Positions 16,651-25,390 are shown, counted from the first letter of the stretch. The stretch: 64,000 bases of DNA from Halomarina ordinaria (GCF_030553305.1 NZ_JARRAH010000001.1:1178001-1242000); one strand, 5' to 3'. The notes: generated by a model from the sequence alone, not told the origin. Made by a program: numbers and translations.

Positions 16651-17919
16651 TCAGCCGTCGGCCTCCAGTCGGAGCGCGACCGCGAGTCGTTCCCACTCGT
16701 CGACGGTCTGCCAGCCCCACCCGCGCTCGCCCGTCGCCCGTTCGCGGGCGTGTTCGATACGCCAGCGCTCGTTCGCCACGTCGTCACCGCTCCGGTCGGC
16801 TACCCGACGGGCCGTCCGTTCGGGTCGCTGTTGCGCGAGCGTCGCCCCCTCGACCGTTCCCGTCAGGAACCGGCGTATCGTCCCGGGGGCGTCGCGGAGC
16901 CGCTCGGTGGTCGTCACGAGCGCCGGCCCCGGCACCGGGAAGTGGTCCGCCACCGACAGCGAGGCGACGTCGTGACCGGCGGTCGCCAGTTCGTGGACAT
17001 CGATGGGCATCCCGGTGGCGACGGCCGCGTCACCCGCGCCGAGCGCCGCCTGCTCCTCGCCGGAGACCTCGACCGTCTCGACGTCGTCGGCCACGCGCGA
17101 CTGCGCGAGGAACAGCCGCGCCAGCCGTCCCACCTCCGAGTCCGGGGGGACCGCGAGCCGTCGCCCACGCAACTGTTCGACGCTCGTGAACGGTTCGCCC
17201 AGCCGTTCCGTCGTCGTGTAGAGGACCGCCATCGACCGCTGGTGGAGCAGCGCGAGGGGGACGAGCGACCCGTCGGCACCCCGACAGACGCTCGCCGCCC
17301 CGACGACGGCCACGTCCGCGCGGCCGGCACGGAGTTCCGCCATCGCGGCGCCCGACCCGCGGGCCGCGTCGAGGGTGACCGCGACGTCGTGTGCCTCGTA
17401 GCAGCCGAAGTCGGCGGCCGCGATGAGCGGTGCGTGCAGGCCGTTCGGGACCCAGTTCAGCGCCACTCTGACGGTCGCCGGGTCGGCGTCCCCCGACGCG
17501 GCCGTCTCGGCGTCGTCGAGCCACCCGGGCGGGAGCGTCGCCCCGAAGTGGGTCGCCACCGCCTCGGCGCGTTCGAGGAGTCGGCGGCCGTGGCCGTCGC
17601 GGACCCGGGCCGCGAGCGAGTCGCGGTCGCCCGCCGCCCGCCACCCCTTCGGCGGCCGACCGCGCGTGTCGCTGGCGACGGTCGTGCTCGTCGCGAGCCC
17701 ACCCGACTCCAGCGTCGAGAGCGCCTCGACGGTCGTCCCCCGGCCCAGCCCGGTCCCGACGCGAACCGCGAGTCGGGTCGCCTCGTCCGGGTCGACCTCG
17801 TCGCTCTCACGGCGTTCCACGAGGTACGCGAGCACCCGGGCCGCGTCGCCGTCGAGCCCGGCGCGGAACTCCTCGTACCGGGCGTCGTCCGGCAGGACCG
17901 GATACGCGCGCCAGTGCAT
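16651..17919 (-). CDS. winged-helix protein fused to a THI5/NMT1-like substrate-binding domain
   Basis: The 422-residue protein has no signal peptide. Residues 1-105 resemble a winged HTH (RVLAYLVERRES, then VEALSTLESGGLATS and a basic RGRPPKGW). From about residue 148 it changes into the periplasmic-binding fold of the NMT1/THI5 group: VRVALNWVPNGLHAPLIAAADFG, then RAGRADVAVVGAASV and a hinge. In transporters such domains bind thiamine precursors, taurine or sulfonates outside the cell; here the domain is cytosolic and joined to DNA-binding sequence, so a one-component ligand sensor is inferred. It is divergent from an MFS transporter gene, its likely target. A TATA-like cattta at 17942-17948 lies about 25 nt upstream. 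Confidence 0.7.
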   Translation of the reverse strand: MHWRAYPVLPDDARYEEFRAGLDGDAARVLAYLVERRESDEVDPDEATRLAVRVGTGLGRGTTVEALSTLESGGLATSTTVASDTRGRPPKGWRAAGDRDSLAARVRDGHGRRLLERAEAVATHFGATLPPGWLDDAETAASGDADPATVRVALNWVPNGLHAPLIAAADFGCYEAHDVAVTLDAARGSGAAMAELRAGRADVAVVGAASVCRGADGSLVPLALLHQRSMAVLYTTTERLGEPFTSVEQLRGRRLAVPPDSEVGRLARLFLAQSRVADDVETVEVSGEEQAALGAGDAAVATGMPIDVHELATAGHDVASLSVADHFPVPGPALVTTTERLRDAPGTIRRFLTGTVEGATLAQQRPERTARRVADRSGDDVANERWRIEHARERATGERGWGWQTVDEWERLAVALRLEADG

Positions 17920-18166
17920 ACCCGAGGGTTCGCCGGTGTGCTAATAAATGACACGGCGGCGAAGGGTGCGCTCACCGCTCGACCGTGTGCGGACGGGCTG
18001 GAGGACACGTGGGAGGTGTCGATGGCACCCGGCCCGCGGAGAGCGGGTCGCCGAGAGCGGGTCGTCGCCGGCCCGAGGCGCCGTCAAAAAACGCCCGAAC
18101 AGATAGACGTTCAACACCGCCCTGACACAGACGAACAGAGATGGTATCGACAGGTGGCCGCTGCGC

Positions 18167-19381
18167 ATGGTGAATCCGTATCGCCCCTGGTCGCTGCTCG
18201 CGGACGCGACGGCCGAACTCAGGCGCGACGGGTCGGCGGGGGTACTGCTCGTCGTCTCGCTCGGGTGGTTCCTCTCGCTCGGCGTCCGCATCGTCTACCC
18301 GGCGCTGTTGCCGCAGGTCACCGCGGAGTTCGGCGTCGACAACGCCACGACGGGACTGTTCGTCGGCGTCCTCTGGACGACCTACGCCCTGTTACAGTTC
18401 CCCGGTGGCGCCCTGGCAGACGTCGTCGGGGAACGGCTCGTCCTCGCCGGCAGTATCGTCCTCACGACGGGCGCCGTCGGCGCCCTCGTCCTCGCCACGA
18501 CGCTGGAACTGTTCGTCGTCGCTACGGTCCTCCTCGGCCTCGGAACCGGCCTCTACGGGACGACCCGGCTCACGGTCATCTCGGCGGTGTACGACCGGAT
18601 GGCGACGACCGCAATCAGCGTGAGCCAGGCGTCGGGCAACGTCGGGAACGTCGTCCTCTCGGCGGGTGCCGGCGTCGTCAGCGCCTACCTCGGCTGGCGG
18701 TGGGGGTTCGGCTACCTCCTCCCGCTGCTCGTCGTCTGTGCGGTCGGCCTCTGGCTGTTCGTCCCTCGGCGAGCCTCCGCCGCGACGGGCGACGAACCGT
18801 TCTCGCGGACGATGCGGAAGGTCGCCGCGACGGTCCGCCGTCCCCGCGTCCTCGCCGTGACCGCGCTCCTCTCGCTGAACATGTTCCTCTACCAGAGCGT
18901 GACGGGGTTCCTCCCGACGTACCTCGTCGCGGAGAAGGGGCTCGCGCCCGGCGTGGCGGCGACGGTGTACAGCGTCTTCTTCGCGACCGCCATCGGCGTC
19001 CAGTTCCTGTCCGGTCTCGTCGCCGACCGCCGCGGGAACCCCGTCGCCATCTTCGTGTTCGTGGGGCTCAGCGTCCCGGCGTTCGTCCTGCTGACGGTCG
19101 TGGACGTGCTGCCCGCGCTGGTCGCGACCGTCCTCCTGTTGAGCAGCCTGCTCGGCGGGATGCCGGCGGTGAACGCCGCCGGCGTCGGGAGCCTCCCGGA
19201 GGAGATTCAAGGGAGCGGGTTCGGCCTCCTCCGGACGTGCTACATCGCGTTCGGTGCCGTCGGGCCGCCGACGGTCGGGGTGCTCGCCGACGTCGGCCGG
19301 TTCGACCTCGCGTTCCTGTTCCTCGGCGGCGTCGCGCTGGTGACGAGCGTCTGGGGGCTCCTCTTCGAGCGGGTCGGGTAG
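18167..19381 (+). CDS. MFS family transporter
   Basis: The 404-residue protein has about 12 membrane helices and the MFS loop 2-3 pattern (FPGGALADVVGERLVL) and its repeat (LSGLVADRRGNPVAIF). It carries out secondary transport of an unknown small molecule. It faces the HTH-SBP fusion gene across a 247-nt shared intergenic region, which suggests that the fusion protein controls it and that they share a ligand. The ligand could be a thiamine precursor or another small organic compound; sequence does not decide. Confidence 0.85.
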   Translation: MVNPYRPWSLLADATAELRRDGSAGVLLVVSLGWFLSLGVRIVYPALLPQVTAEFGVDNATTGLFVGVLWTTYALLQFPGGALADVVGERLVLAGSIVLTTGAVGALVLATTLELFVVATVLLGLGTGLYGTTRLTVISAVYDRMATTAISVSQASGNVGNVVLSAGAGVVSAYLGWRWGFGYLLPLLVVCAVGLWLFVPRRASAATGDEPFSRTMRKVAATVRRPRVLAVTALLSLNMFLYQSVTGFLPTYLVAEKGLAPGVAATVYSVFFATAIGVQFLSGLVADRRGNPVAIFVFVGLSVPAFVLLTVVDVLPALVATVLLLSSLLGGMPAVNAAGVGSLPEEIQGSGFGLLRTCYIAFGAVGPPTVGVLADVGRFDLAFLFLGGVALVTSVWGLLFERVG

Positions 19382-19423
19382 GCGGCGTCGCGACCACCGG
19401 GCGGCCGTTCCCGGACGACCCGG

Positions 19424-20302
19424 TCACTCCTCGCGCCTGACGTCGGCGCGCTGGCCCCGTTCGATGGGTGCCCCCACGGTGTTGCCCCACTCCACCCACG
19501 ACCCGTAGTAGTTGCGCACGTCGTCGTAGCCGAGCAGTTCGTGCAGGATGAACCACGTCAGCGCGGAGCGCTCGCCGATGCGACAGTACGTGATGACCTC
19601 CTCGGTCGCGTCGACGCCCGCCTCGGCGTAGACGGCCCGGAGCGCGTCCCCGGACTTGAACCGCCCGTCGGCGTCGACGGCCCGGTTCCACGGGACGTTG
19701 ACCGCCCCCGGGATGTGTCCCCCGCGCTGGACCCCCTCGTTCCACCCCGGTGGAGCGAGTATCTCGCCGCGGTACTCCTCGGGGGTCCGGACGTCGACGA
19801 GCGAGACGTCCCGGTCCATCGCCGCCTCGACGTCGGGGCGGTCGACGCGAACCGCGGGGTTCCGCGGTCCGGCGTCGTACGAGCGGGGCGTGAACGACGG
19901 GACGTCGGTCGTGAGCGGTGCGTCGCGCGCGCGCCAGTAGTCGCGGCCGCCGTCGAGCAGTCGAACGTCGGCGTGGCCGTAGTACGTCAGGAGCCAGTAG
20001 GCGTGGGCGGCGAACCAGTTGCGCATGTCGCCGTAGACCACGACGGTCGAGTCCGCGGTGACGCCGAGGCCGCCGAGGAGGTCCTCGAAGGCGGCCGTCG
20101 TCGGGACGTCGAACGTCGTCGAATCCTGCAGGTCGGCCTTCCAGTCGACCGGCGTCGCCCCCGGGATGTGGCCGCGGTCGTAGGTCGCGGGGTCGATGTC
20201 GACTTCGAGCAGGCGAAGCGACGGGTCGTCCCGCTGGAACTCGTCGAGGCGGTCGAGTACCCAGCCGACGGAGACCAGCGCGTCGGCGGTGTCGTCGGTC
20301 AT
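19424..20302 (-). CDS. thiosulfate sulfurtransferase (tandem rhodanese)
   Basis: The 292-residue protein has two rhodanese domains. The second carries the active site loop with the persulfide Cys240 (YCRIGERS); the first has YGDMRN at the equivalent position and is therefore inactive, as is normal in two-domain rhodaneses. It transfers sulfane sulfur from thiosulfate or another donor to a thiophilic acceptor. ATG 20302 leaves a standard N-terminus. Its neighbours are a bat-type regulator and a YeiH-type exporter, suggesting a sulfur-related set. Confidence 0.9.
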   Translation of the reverse strand: MTDDTADALVSVGWVLDRLDEFQRDDPSLRLLEVDIDPATYDRGHIPGATPVDWKADLQDSTTFDVPTTAAFEDLLGGLGVTADSTVVVYGDMRNWFAAHAYWLLTYYGHADVRLLDGGRDYWRARDAPLTTDVPSFTPRSYDAGPRNPAVRVDRPDVEAAMDRDVSLVDVRTPEEYRGEILAPPGWNEGVQRGGHIPGAVNVPWNRAVDADGRFKSGDALRAVYAEAGVDATEEVITYCRIGERSALTWFILHELLGYDDVRNYYGSWVEWGNTVGAPIERGQRADVRREE

Positions 20303-20358
20303 CGAGGGGGGTTCACGCGGAGAGCGCTTTAAACCCGTGCTGTCGGGCACGCACGGCG

Positions 20359-21096
20359 CTACTCCAGCCACCGGTCCGGGGTCGTGTCGTCGACGTAGCC
20401 GTGGAGGAGCGCCGATTCGGCCCGTCGGAGCCGATAGGAGAGCGTCGACCGGGGGATGCCGAGGTCGGCGGCGATGTCGTCGAGGGTCGTCTCGCGGGGC
20501 GGGTCGTAGTATCCCGCCGCGACGGCCGCCCGAAGCGCCCGCTCCTGCGGTTCCGAGAGCGCGGTCCCCGCGAGCGACTCCTGTCGCCAGCCGTCGGCGT
20601 CGCGGAGGTGTCCCATCCGGAACGAGAGCCCCTCGCGCAGCCGGGCGCTGAGGTCGTCGTAGAAGACGCCGATGCGGTCGTCGGAGCGCATCAGCAGTCG
20701 CCACCAGTGCGCCGACCCCCGGCGTCGGGTCTGGAAGATGACGCCCGACGGGAGGTGGGTGCCGGCGAGCGTGTGGACCGACTCGCAGCCCCGAATCGCG
20801 TCGAGGTGGGTGTAGAGGACGAGGCCGTTGGTCGAGCGTTCGAGCGTGTCGTGGAATCGGGCCGCACCGCACCGGGTCTCGGTGATGGCCTCCCCGCACG
20901 TGTCGTCGTCGAAGCGGACTTCCTCGATACGGCTGAGCGCCGCGGCCGGGCCGGAGAAGCGCTCGATGCGCCAGAACTGGTCGGCGGCGATGACGCCGTC
21001 GAGCGAGTGCGCGGTCAGCGACGGGTACGCCGCGAAGACGTCCATGATGGGGTCGGCTCCGGGGTCGTACTCGATGGCGAACGTCAACTCCCGCAT
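20359..21096 (-). CDS. bat-type (HTH-10) transcriptional regulator
   Basis: The 245-residue protein ends in the HTH-10 domain common in haloarchaeal bacterio-opsin activator relatives: ALRAAVAAGYYDPPRETTLDDIAADLGIPRSTLSYRLRRAE (split here: AAGYYDPPR, IAADLGIPRSTLSYRLR). The N-terminal 180 residues form a bat-associated sensor-like domain with several Cys and aromatic residues. It lies between the sulfurtransferase and the YeiH-type transporter, and probably regulates one or both. Confidence 0.8.
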   Translation of the reverse strand: MRELTFAIEYDPGADPIMDVFAAYPSLTAHSLDGVIAADQFWRIERFSGPAAALSRIEEVRFDDDTCGEAITETRCGAARFHDTLERSTNGLVLYTHLDAIRGCESVHTLAGTHLPSGVIFQTRRRGSAHWWRLLMRSDDRIGVFYDDLSARLREGLSFRMGHLRDADGWRQESLAGTALSEPQERALRAAVAAGYYDPPRETTLDDIAADLGIPRSTLSYRLRRAESALLHGYVDDTTPDRWLE

Positions 21097-21149
21097 CTAC
21101 CCCTACCGCCCCGTCGCACGACGAAAAGGCTTGCTGGTCGCGAGAGGGG

Positions 21150-22160
21150 TCAGAACAGCGCCTGGACGACGAGGAGCATCGTCGTCGCGACGAGGAGGAG
21201 GCCGGTGAGGACGGTCGCGACGGGTCGGTAGCCCGCCGTACGGAGGTCGTCGACGTGGATGTCGAGGCCGAGGCCGGCGAACGCGAACAGGAACGCCCAG
21301 TCGGAGGCGTTCGCCAGCCACGCCGTCTGCTGGTCGGAGAACAGGCCGACGTTGGCGAGGACCATCACGCCGACGAACCCGACGATGAACTTCGGGAACG
21401 TCTCCCAGAGGGCGCGCCACCCGGCGCGCGGTTCGTCGGTGGACGGCGCTCCGTCCGTGGCCCGCCCCCGGCGACGGGCGTAGTAGACCACGTAGACGAC
21501 CACCGCGAGGCCGATGAGCGAGTTCCGGGCGAGTTTCACCAGCACCGCCCACTGGCCGGCGGTCTCCGAGAACGCGAACCCCGCGGCCGACACGGGACCG
21601 GTGCTGAACATCGTCAGTCCCGCCCAGACACCGAAGACGACGTCTGAGAGGCCGAGCGCGTGCCCCACGAGGGGGTAGACGAACAGCGTCGTCGCGTCGA
21701 ACAGGAGGACGGTCGCCGCCGCGTACGCGATGTGCGTCTCGTCGGCCGAGATGCTCTCGGCGAGGGCGACGACGGCGGAGACGCCGCAGATGCCCGACCC
21801 CGCCGCGAGCAGCGACCCGATGTCCTCGTGAATCGAGAAGACGAACCGCGCGAGGAGTTCGACGACGAGCATCGTCGTCGCCACCGTCGCGACGACGAGC
21901 ACGAGGAGTCGCGGGCCGGCGGCGAACACCTGGTCGAGCGCGACGCTCGCGCCCATGACGACGATACCGACTTCGAGCCACAGGGTGTGCGTGGCGACGC
22001 CGCGCCGCGCCCACGCGGGAACGCCCCACGCGTTCCCGACGACGAGGCCGATGACGATGGCGACGATGAGGTAGTTCGCCCCCGCAACCGCCGCGACGAG
22101 TCGCGCCGCGAGGCCGATGGCGACCAGCACGAGCAGTCCGGGGACGAGTCGGCCGGCCAT
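21150..22160 (-). CDS. YeiH/UPF0324-type putative sulfate exporter
   Basis: The 336-residue membrane protein has about 10 helices and the UPF0324 (YeiH) hallmarks: LGYVIGN-like IVIGLVVGNAWG, the central AAGSGICGVSAVVAL, and the C-terminal LFAFAGLGLDIHVDDL. Members are thought to export sulfate or related anions, but direct proof is limited. Only 1 nt separates its ATG from the stop of a 43-residue membrane protein gene, so both form one transcript whose upstream region has a palindromic operator. Confidence 0.85.
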   Translation of the reverse strand: MAGRLVPGLLVLVAIGLAARLVAAVAGANYLIVAIVIGLVVGNAWGVPAWARRGVATHTLWLEVGIVVMGASVALDQVFAAGPRLLVLVVATVATTMLVVELLARFVFSIHEDIGSLLAAGSGICGVSAVVALAESISADETHIAYAAATVLLFDATTLFVYPLVGHALGLSDVVFGVWAGLTMFSTGPVSAAGFAFSETAGQWAVLVKLARNSLIGLAVVVYVVYYARRRGRATDGAPSTDEPRAGWRALWETFPKFIVGFVGVMVLANVGLFSDQQTAWLANASDWAFLFAFAGLGLDIHVDDLRTAGYRPVATVLTGLLLVATTMLLVVQALF

Positions 22161-22161
22161 C

Positions 22162-22293
22162 TCACCAGGGGACCGGGAGGCCGAGGAGGACGGCGAGCAC
22201 GACGAGGAACCCGAGCGAGACGGCGCGCCACCCGCTCTCGAGGGAGGTCCACCGGTTCGATGCGACTTCGAGGAGCTCGTTCAGGTCGGTCAC
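22162..22293 (-). CDS. small single-helix membrane protein, coupled to the YeiH-type gene
   Basis: This 43-residue ORF starts at GTG 22293 and has a polar helix (TDLNELLEVASNRW) followed by one membrane helix (SLGFLVVLAVLLGL). It ends 1 nt before the exporter start. An in-frame extension to 22443 is Arg-rich and lacks coding character. Such small partners often accompany transporters, but the role is unknown. Confidence 0.5.
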   Translation of the reverse strand: MTDLNELLEVASNRWTSLESGWRAVSLGFLVVLAVLLGLPVPW

Positions 22294-22329
22294 TACCGAG
22301 AACTGACGCAGGCGCGGGAATACGTGCTT

Positions 22330-22347
22330 CTTTGTCGTACGACAAAG
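22330..22347. promoter_or_regulatory. 18-bp perfect palindrome, putative operator
   Basis: The sequence ctttgtcgtacgacaaag is a perfect inverted repeat without spacer, centred about 45 nt upstream of the GTG of the small membrane gene, just upstream of the expected TATA region. A further half site (cacgacaagg) follows at 22354-22363. It looks like a dimeric regulator site for the YeiH-type operon. The binding protein is unknown. Confidence 0.6.
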
Positions 22348-22585
22348 TTGCCGCACGACAAGGGTCGAGTTATCCGGCCGTCGACGCCCGATGGAGGTGA
22401 AGATGTGGAGACGGGGGAATCGACGCGGACTCGCCGTATGCACTCCGTTTCGGGGGTGCTCACCGGAGGAAGACGGTCGCCTCGCTCCGCTCGACGCTGT
22501 GACCCCCTGAGCTTCGAATCCACCGCGCTCGCTTCACTCACGCACGACTCGCGATTTCATCACTACGTTCGGGGATGGACTCGCC

Positions 22586-22657
22586 GGGACTCGCCGGGAT
22601 TTGAACCCGGGGCCTCTCCCATGCCAAGGGAGTGATCTACCGCTGATCTACGAGCCC
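22586..22657 (-). tRNA. tRNA-Ala (anticodon GGC)
   Basis: The minus strand folds as a complete cloverleaf: acceptor GGGCTCG with CGAGTCC, D stem GATC/GATC, anticodon stem CTCCC/GGGAG with loop TTGGCAT (anticodon GGC), variable loop of 5 nt, and T arm CCGGG-TTCAAAT-CCCGG. The G3-U70 pair that identifies tRNA-Ala is present. The 3' end is odd: the 10-nt unit CCCGGCGAGT is repeated in tandem before CCA, so the encoded discriminator next to the acceptor stem would be C rather than A. Confidence 0.9.
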
Positions 22658-22944
22658 GTGTTGCATCTCACCCTTTTCCAGCACCTCACTTAACCCCATC
22701 GAAGCGCCGTCCGGCGTGCGAGGGGGACGCACCGAGATGCGCGATTCGGGGGGTGCGAGTAGAAACCGTTTTGAAGCCCACGCGCCAGTTCGGGATGGGA
22801 ACGGCACGGCCGCATATCCGACATCGCCGCGGGCTTCCGCGGCTTGGGAGTGCGGTAGTGCACGCGCGGGAGTCGTCGGTCCGCCGGCGACCCCGTTCGG
22901 CGCTGCAAGCGCCACACGCGGTTCGTGCAGTTCCAATTCAGACA

Positions 22945-23409
22945 ATGGCACGAATGCACACCCGCCGCCGCGGGTCGTCCGGTTCGGACCGCCCGGCGGC
23001 AGACGAACCACCGGAGTGGAGTGACGTAGACGAGGAGAAGATCGAGGCGCGCGTCGTCGAGCTCGCCGAGCAGGGCCACGACCCGAGCGTCATCGGCGTC
23101 AAACTGCGCGACGAGGGCGTCCAGGGCGTCCCCGTCCCGGACGTGAAGCTCGCGACCGGCAAGAAGGTCACCGAGATCCTCGACGAGAACGACGCGGGCG
23201 AGGACCTCCCCGAGGACCTCCGTCACCTGCTCGAGCGGGCCATCCGCCTGCGCGAGCACATGGACGAGCACCCCGGCGACGCGCAGAACAAGCGCTCGCT
23301 GCAGAACACCGAGGCGAAGGTCCGCCGTCTGGTGAACTACTACCGCGGCGACGTCCTCGACGAGGAGTTCACCTACTCCTACGACACCGCGAAGCGACTC
23401 TTCGAGTAA
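22945..23409 (+). CDS. rps15: 30S ribosomal protein S15 (uS15)
   Basis: The 154-residue protein starts MARMHTRRRG, continues with PEWSDVDEEKIEARVVELAEQGH and contains LRDEGVQGVPVPDVK and the C-terminal RRLVNYYRGDVLDEEF, all typical of archaeal uS15, which binds the central domain of 16S rRNA. The length matches the archaeal family (longer than bacterial S15). ATG 22945 begins the conserved N-terminus; upstream in-frame sequence is non-coding. It leads a cluster of translation genes. Confidence 0.95.
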   Translation: MARMHTRRRGSSGSDRPAADEPPEWSDVDEEKIEARVVELAEQGHDPSVIGVKLRDEGVQGVPVPDVKLATGKKVTEILDENDAGEDLPEDLRHLLERAIRLREHMDEHPGDAQNKRSLQNTEAKVRRLVNYYRGDVLDEEFTYSYDTAKRLFE

Positions 23410-23421
23410 GTCCACACCACC

Positions 23422-24510
23422 ATGTCCGCCGCAGGTCACGCCGGGTCCGCCCCCGACGCCAGTGCCATCGCCGCCCGCCTCCGCGACGCCGACTTCGTTC
23501 GGCTGTTCGCCACGCCGGACGGCGACGCACTGGCCGCGACGGGGTTGCTGGCCCGCGCGCTGGCCGCGTGCGACGTCGCCTACCAGGCGAGCGTCACCCA
23601 CGACCCCGGCGCGACCGACGCCGACCTGACGGTCGCGGTCGGTCACCGGACGGGCGACCTCGAACTGGTCGACGCGCCCCTCGCCGTCGCCGCCCACGCG
23701 GTGGCGCGCGAACTCGGCGCGCCGCCCGACGCGACGCTCGCGCTGGCCGGCGTGGTCGCCGCCGGGGCCGTCCCCGGCGCGCACGCCGACCTGCTCTCGG
23801 CGTCGGGGCTCGAACGCCGTCCCGGCCTCGCCGTCCCGACCGACGACGTGGCCGAGGGACTCGCGCACACCACGCTCGCGCACGCCTCGTTCTCCGGTGA
23901 CCCGGAGGCGACCGCACGGGCGCTGGCCGGCGTCGACCGCGAGGGTCGCACCCTCGCCTCGCTGCTCGCGCTCTCGACCGTCGAGGACGCGACCGGCGCG
24001 CCGCGGGCCGCCGGCGCGGTCGAACGCGCCCTCCGTCCGTACGTCACGGACGGGCCGTTCGAGACGCTCGGCGGGTTCGCCGACGTCCTCGACGCCGTCG
24101 CCCGCTCCAGTCCCGGCGTGGGCGTCGCGCTGGCGCTCGGCCACGACTGCCGCGACGCGGCGCTCTCGGCGTGGCGCGACCACGCCCAAGCGGCCCACGA
24201 GGCCGTCCGCGCGACCGACCGCGAGCGGTACGACGGCCTCGTCGTCGTCCGCCCGCGCCTCGACGACGTCGGCGCGCTCGACACCGTCGCCCGACTCGTC
24301 CGGGACTTCCGCTCGCCGGAACCCGTCGTCCTCGCGCTGTGCGAGCGACGGGCCGCCGTCGCGGGCGTCGAGGACGTCACGACGCTCGTCTCCGAGACGG
24401 CGGCCGCCACGGGCGGTCGCGCGACCGGTCGCGGCTCGCGGGTCCACGTCGACCTCGACGACGACCCGGAGCCGTTCGTGGAGACGCTCAAGCGGGGGGT
24501 GTCGCGATGA
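23422..24510 (+). CDS. DHH/RecJ-like protein lacking the DHH motif
   Basis: The 362-residue protein has the start of a DHH-superfamily phosphoesterase fold (FATPDGDALAATGLLARAL, with Asp33 and Asp35 of motif I), but at the DHH position it reads AVGHRTG, and metal-binding residues are missing. It is therefore likely non-catalytic, comparable to RecJ/Cdc45 relatives that bind partners rather than cut DNA or RNA. It sits between rps15 and pcc1 with a 4-nt overlap to the latter, in a conserved-looking translation cluster. Product role is unknown. Confidence 0.75.
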   Translation: MSAAGHAGSAPDASAIAARLRDADFVRLFATPDGDALAATGLLARALAACDVAYQASVTHDPGATDADLTVAVGHRTGDLELVDAPLAVAAHAVARELGAPPDATLALAGVVAAGAVPGAHADLLSASGLERRPGLAVPTDDVAEGLAHTTLAHASFSGDPEATARALAGVDREGRTLASLLALSTVEDATGAPRAAGAVERALRPYVTDGPFETLGGFADVLDAVARSSPGVGVALALGHDCRDAALSAWRDHAQAAHEAVRATDRERYDGLVVVRPRLDDVGALDTVARLVRDFRSPEPVVLALCERRAAVAGVEDVTTLVSETAAATGGRATGRGSRVHVDLDDDPEPFVETLKRGVSR

Positions 24511-24731
24511 AGCGCGCGACCGTCCGGACCCGGGTCGAGGACGCGGCGCTCGTCGCCGCGGCGCTCGACCCCGACAACACCCCCGAGATGCACACGACCG
24601 TCGACGGCGACGCCGTCGTGACCGTCGTGGAGCGCGAGACGACCGGCGGCCTCCGCTCGACCGTGGACGACTACGTCACCAACCTCACCGTAGCATCGCA
24701 GTTGACCGACACAGACACCAACCATGAGTGA
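24507..24731 (+). CDS. pcc1: KEOPS complex subunit Pcc1
   Basis: The 74-residue protein has the compact Pcc1 fold pattern (VAAALDPDNTPEM, then TTVDGDAVVTVVERETTGGLRSTVDDYVTNL). Pcc1 dimerises KEOPS, which makes N6-threonylcarbamoyladenosine at position 37 of ANN-decoding tRNAs. ATG 24507 overlaps the upstream TGA, and its stop overlaps the start of the eS1 gene, so it is translated with ribosomal protein genes. It is below many gene-length cut-offs. Confidence 0.85.
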   Translation: MKRATVRTRVEDAALVAAALDPDNTPEMHTTVDGDAVVTVVERETTGGLRSTVDDYVTNLTVASQLTDTDTNHE

Positions 24732-25365
24732 ACGATCCGTCTCTCGACGTAAACAGGAGAAGCGCTGGTACACCGTCCTCGCCCCGGAGCAGTTCGACCG
24801 GGCCGAACTCGGTGAGACCACGGCCGACGAGCCCGAGAAGGCCTACGGCCGCACCATCGAAACGACGCTCGGCGCCATCAAGAGCGACTCGAGCGAGAAC
24901 AACATCAAACTGACCTTCCAGATCAACGACGTCGGCTCCGACGCCGCCTACACGGAGTTCGTCCGCCACGAACTCACGCGCGACTACCTCCGGAGCCTCG
25001 TGCGCCGCGGGTCGTCGAAGATCGCCTCGTACGTGACCGTCCTCACGTCCGATGACTACCGCGTGCAGGTCCAGCCCGTCGCGTTCACGACGAAGAAGGC
25101 GGACCACAGCCAGGAGAAGGCCATCCGCAAACTGATGACCGACATCGTCCGCGAGGCCGCGCACGAGCGCACCTTCGCGGACCTCGTCGACAGCGTCGTG
25201 GAGGGTCGCCTCTCCTCGGCCATCTACGCGGACGCGAAGACCATCTACCCGCTTCGCCGCGTCGAAATCCAGAAGCTGACCCTCGAGGCCAGCCCCGAGG
25301 AGGTCGCCGAGGAGGAGGAGACCGCCGTCGACGTCGACGCGGAGGACGTCGAGGTCGAGTCCTAA
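24724..25365 (+). CDS. rps3ae: 30S ribosomal protein S3Ae (eS1)
   Basis: The 213-residue protein begins SERSVSRRKQEKRWYTVLAP and contains RSLVRRGSSKIASYV and YPLRRVEIQKL, matching archaeal eS1, which lies near the mRNA exit site of the small subunit. The C-terminal 25 residues are nearly all Glu, Asp and Val, a halophilic addition. It overlaps pcc1 by 8 nt and is followed by a T-rich stretch (25381-25395) that may end the transcript. Confidence 0.95.
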   Translation: MSERSVSRRKQEKRWYTVLAPEQFDRAELGETTADEPEKAYGRTIETTLGAIKSDSSENNIKLTFQINDVGSDAAYTEFVRHELTRDYLRSLVRRGSSKIASYVTVLTSDDYRVQVQPVAFTTKKADHSQEKAIRKLMTDIVREAAHERTFADLVDSVVEGRLSSAIYADAKTIYPLRRVEIQKLTLEASPEEVAEEEETAVDVDAEDVEVES

Positions 25366-25390
25366 CCGCTTCGCGCGACACGATTTTCGC

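Noticed and set aside
22586-22657. tRNA-linked integrated element
   Set aside because: The duplication is only 10 bp in tandem and no integrase or phage gene is nearby; slippage is simpler.
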